Positions 61,738-64,000 of a DNA stretch of 64,000 nt are shown one piece after another. This DNA comes from Gudongella sp034006985. Lineage in GTDB: Bacteria; Bacillota; Clostridia; Tissierellales; Tissierellaceae. The position numbers and the translations under genes are program-made. The notes under the pieces are model-generated. The model worked only from the letters and a program-made list of their open reading frames with translations, was not told the origin of the DNA and made no database searches. Position 1 is the first letter of the stretch, and the number at the start of each line of letters is the position of its first letter. The stretch covers positions 186,001 to 250,000 of the forward strand of contig JAVERT010000001.1 of assembly GCA_034006985.1 (NCBI GenBank). Reading direction: 5' to 3'.

Positions 61738-61761
61738 AGCTAAACTCATTTGAGTTTAGCT
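61738..61761 (-). terminator. 11-bp hairpin between dnaK and dnaJ
   Basis: AGCTAAACTCA and TGAGTTTAGCT pair perfectly around 2 bases, 8 bases after the dnaK stop codon. The minus-strand tail TTAATTATG is weakly T-rich, so partial termination or mRNA processing is likely rather than full stop. Confidence 0.65.
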
Positions 61762-61769
61762 CTATATTA

Positions 61770-63587
61770 TTAATCTTCGTCTACTACTTCATAGTCAGCG
61801 TCTACTACATCTTCATCTTTTGTAGCTTGTTCGCCTGTAGAATCTGAGCCTTGAGCAGTTTCATAAAGTTTCTGAGAAATTGCATGGAATTCATTGGTTA
61901 ATTCCTCAGTTTTTTGTTTTATATCTGCAATATCATCGCCTTCAAGAGCCTTTTTAAGCGATTCTAATTTTTCATCTACTTTTGTTTTTTCATCAGCGCT
62001 TATTTTACCCTCTAAGTCTTTTAAAGTCTTTTCTGTTTGATAAACTATAGAATCACCGTTATTTCTTACTTCAATATTTTCTTTCTTTGCTTTATCTTCT
62101 TCTGCAAATCTTTCAGCATCTTTTACTTTTTGTTGAATTTCATCGTCGCTTAATTTTGTAGAAGCAGTTATAGTAATTTTTTGTTCTTTGCCTGTTCCCA
62201 AATCCTTTGCACTTACGTTTACTATACCATTAGCATCTATATCAAAAGTAACTTCTATCTGAGGTACTCCTCTTGGTGCTGGTGGTATTCCAGTAAGTTG
62301 GAATCTTCCTAAAGTAACATTATCATTTGCCATTTGTCTTTCACCTTGAAGCACATGAATATCTGTAGATGTTTGGCTATCAGATGCAGTTGTAAAAATT
62401 TGTGATTTTTTAGTTGGTATAGTTGTATTTCTTTCTATAAGTTTAGTTGTTACACCACCAAGTGTCTCTATTCCAAGTGAAAGAGGAGTAACATCTAATA
62501 ATAGTAAATCTTTAACCTCTCCACTTAAAACTCCACCTTGAATAGCAGCTCCTAAAGCTACACTTTCATCAGGGTTAATATCTTTTTGTGGATCTTTACC
62601 AATAAGTTTCTTAACCGCGTCTTGAACCGCTGGAATTCTTATAGATCCACCTACTAATAATACTTTTTCAATATCTGAAGCTGTAATGCCCGCATCTTTA
62701 ATTGCGGCTTTAACAGGTTCAATTGTTTTATCTATTAAATCAGAGGTTAATTCATCAAATTTAGCTCTTGTTATATCCATATTTAAATGAAGTGGTCCAG
62801 CTGCTGTTGCAGTTATAAAAGGTAAATTGATATTAGTTGACATTGTTGTAGAAAGCTCTTTTTTAGCCTTTTCAGAAGCTTCTTTTAATCTTTGAAGTGC
62901 CATTTTATCTGTTCTTAAATCAACACCATTTTCTTTTTTAAACTGTTCTGCTATATAATCAATCAATTTATTATCAAAGTCGTCCCCACCTAATAGGTTA
63001 TTTCCTCTAGTTGCTAAAACTTCGAAAACTCCATCACCAAGTTCAAGTATTGATACATCAAATGTTCCTCCACCAAGGTCAAACACCATAATCTTATGTT
63101 GTCCTTGCTCTTTGTCTAATCCATATGATAAAGCTGCTGCTGTTGGCTCATTTATTATTCTCTTTACATTTAAACCAGCAATTTTACCAGCATCTTTTGT
63201 CGCTTGTCTTTGGCTATCTGTAAAATAAGCAGGCACTGTAATAACAGCATCTGTTACTTTTTCTCCAAGATAGCTTTCTGCATCTGCTTTAATTTTTTGT
63301 AATATCATAGCTGATATTTCTTCTGGGCTATAATTTTTACCATCAATAATGGTTTTGTAATCACTACCCATATGTCTTTTAATGGATTGTACTGTCCTAT
63401 CAGGGTTAGTAATAGCTTGTCTTTTAGCAGTTTCTCCTACTAATCTTTCCCCATCTTTTGTAAATGCCACTACAGAAGGAGTAGTTCTATTACCTTCAGC
63501 GTTAGGGATAATTACAGCCTCCCCACCTTCCATTACAGCTACTGCTGAGTTTGTAGTACCTAAATCAATGCCTATAATTTTACTCAT
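61770..63587 (-). CDS. dnaK: Chaperone DnaK
   Basis: The Hsp70 chaperone, 605 residues. It has the ATPase domain with IGIDLGTTNSAVAV, IINEPTAAALSYGL, VFDLGGGTFDVSIL and LLVGGSIRIPAVQ, then the substrate-binding domain with linker VKDLLLLDVTPLSLGIET and the lid. The Gram-positive form lacks one segment of the ATPase domain found in E. coli, which explains the length. It follows grpE by 16 bases. Confidence 0.98.
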   Translation of the reverse strand: MSKIIGIDLGTTNSAVAVMEGGEAVIIPNAEGNRTTPSVVAFTKDGERLVGETAKRQAITNPDRTVQSIKRHMGSDYKTIIDGKNYSPEEISAMILQKIKADAESYLGEKVTDAVITVPAYFTDSQRQATKDAGKIAGLNVKRIINEPTAAALSYGLDKEQGQHKIMVFDLGGGTFDVSILELGDGVFEVLATRGNNLLGGDDFDNKLIDYIAEQFKKENGVDLRTDKMALQRLKEASEKAKKELSTTMSTNINLPFITATAAGPLHLNMDITRAKFDELTSDLIDKTIEPVKAAIKDAGITASDIEKVLLVGGSIRIPAVQDAVKKLIGKDPQKDINPDESVALGAAIQGGVLSGEVKDLLLLDVTPLSLGIETLGGVTTKLIERNTTIPTKKSQIFTTASDSQTSTDIHVLQGERQMANDNVTLGRFQLTGIPPAPRGVPQIEVTFDIDANGIVNVSAKDLGTGKEQKITITASTKLSDDEIQQKVKDAERFAEEDKAKKENIEVRNNGDSIVYQTEKTLKDLEGKISADEKTKVDEKLESLKKALEGDDIADIKQKTEELTNEFHAISQKLYETAQGSDSTGEQATKDEDVVDADYEVVDED

Positions 63588-63603
63588 TATTCTTCCTCCC
63601 TTA

Positions 63604-64000
63604 TTATTGTGATACTATTACCATTGCTGGTCTTATCACTTTTTCATTAATTTCATAACCTTTTTGTAATACATCAATTACTATTCCTTTTTCTTCATCA
63701 CCCTCTTGAGTTGATACTGCATGATGAAATTTAGGATCAAAATCTTTACCTAGCGCTTCAATTTCCTTGACATTATTCTTTGCTAGAGCTTCTATAAATT
63801 GTTTTTCTATCAAACTAACGCCCTTGTAAAACAAATCTTCTTTATCTTCACTTGTGCTCAAAGCTCTTTGAAAATTATCTAATACGGGTAAAATATCTAT
63901 TGCCATTATTTCAATCCCATAATTGACAGAAACTGCTTTATCATTTTCGGTTCTTCTCTTATAATTTTGAAAATCTGCTTGCAGTCGCGTTAGTCTAGTC
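63604..64000 (-). CDS. grpE: Nucleotide exchange factor GrpE (5' end beyond window)
   Basis: GrpE releases ADP from DnaK. Reading on past an internal ATG at 63906, the frame is open to the window edge and gives RLQADFQNYKRRTENDK before MAIDILPVLDNFQRAL, which is the GrpE core; the true start is therefore beyond 64000. The C-terminal beta domain (HHAVSTQEGDEEKG, VLQKGYEINEKVIRPAMVIVSQ in part) is complete. Confidence 0.96.
   Translation of the reverse strand, partial: TRLTRLQADFQNYKRRTENDKAVSVNYGIEIMAIDILPVLDNFQRALSTSEDKEDLFYKGVSLIEKQFIEALAKNNVKEIEALGKDFDPKFHHAVSTQEGDEEKGIVIDVLQKGYEINEKVIRPAMVIVSQ

Noticed and set aside
63907..64000. grpE start at the ATG at 63906
   Set aside because: The frame stays open upstream and codes for conserved GrpE residues up to the window edge.

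Overview
The window is AT-rich chromosomal DNA of a low-GC Gram-positive anaerobe. Gene families and gene order fit class Clostridia, perhaps a Tissierellia-type lineage; that placement is inference from gene content, not from a marker-gene search. Almost all genes lie on the minus strand and read from high to low coordinates. The exceptions are one penicillin-binding protein gene (22494-25418) and a sugar-uptake operon (28351-35686) on the plus strand. There are no insertion sequences, phage genes, CRISPR arrays, tRNAs or rRNAs. The one structural RNA gene is rnpB.

Region 1 (1-10990, minus) is a division and cell-wall (dcw) cluster: mraZ, rsmH, ftsL, a class B PBP with a PASTA domain, mraY, murD, ftsW, murG, ftsQ, two DUF881 genes and a truncated sbp. 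It lacks murE, murF, murC and murB. mraZ is preceded by three 10-bp-phased AAGTGG repeats that look like MraZ operator boxes.

Region 2 (11120-22330, minus) is housekeeping: lgt, an M16 peptidase pair, pduL-deoC, a THF-riboswitch-controlled folT, a DUF1461 membrane protein, yebC, an ATP-grasp ligase, a CoA-binding protein, a YigZ protein, a Nudix protein with a damaged catalytic box, and hflX. Region 3 (22390-28170) has a PBP1A gene, folD, an NlpC/P60 hydrolase and rnpB.

Region 4 (28180-35740, plus) is a self-contained alpha-glucoside operon: binding lipoprotein, two permeases, a single polypeptide joining a GH65 disaccharide phosphorylase to a beta-phosphoglucomutase, and an MsmX-type ATPase. 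Together they would take a disaccharide from outside the cell to glucose 6-phosphate plus free sugar. A perfect 10-bp inverted repeat upstream is a candidate operator, and a hairpin after the binding-protein gene would raise its dose over the permeases.

Region 5 (35759-64000, minus) is the conserved Firmicute grpE-to-rpoD supercluster: grpE, dnaK, dnaJ, prmA, rsmE, mtaB, HIT, rpsU, yqeY, nfeD, floA, a short unknown gene, phoH, pgpH, ybeY, a dgkA-PAP2 fusion, yerB, cdd, era, recO, glyQ, glyS, ccpN, PPDK-regulatory gene, dgt, dnaG, rpoD, trmK, nif3-like and a zinc-ribbon protein. Departures from the Bacillus pattern are the absence of yqfC/yqfD, a PgpH without its extracellular domain, and a kinase-phosphatase fusion in place of plain dgkA.

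I see no clearly new defence or mobile system. The least ordinary items are the GH65-PGM fusion operon, the DgkA-PAP2 fusion, the compact PgpH and the degenerate Nudix protein.
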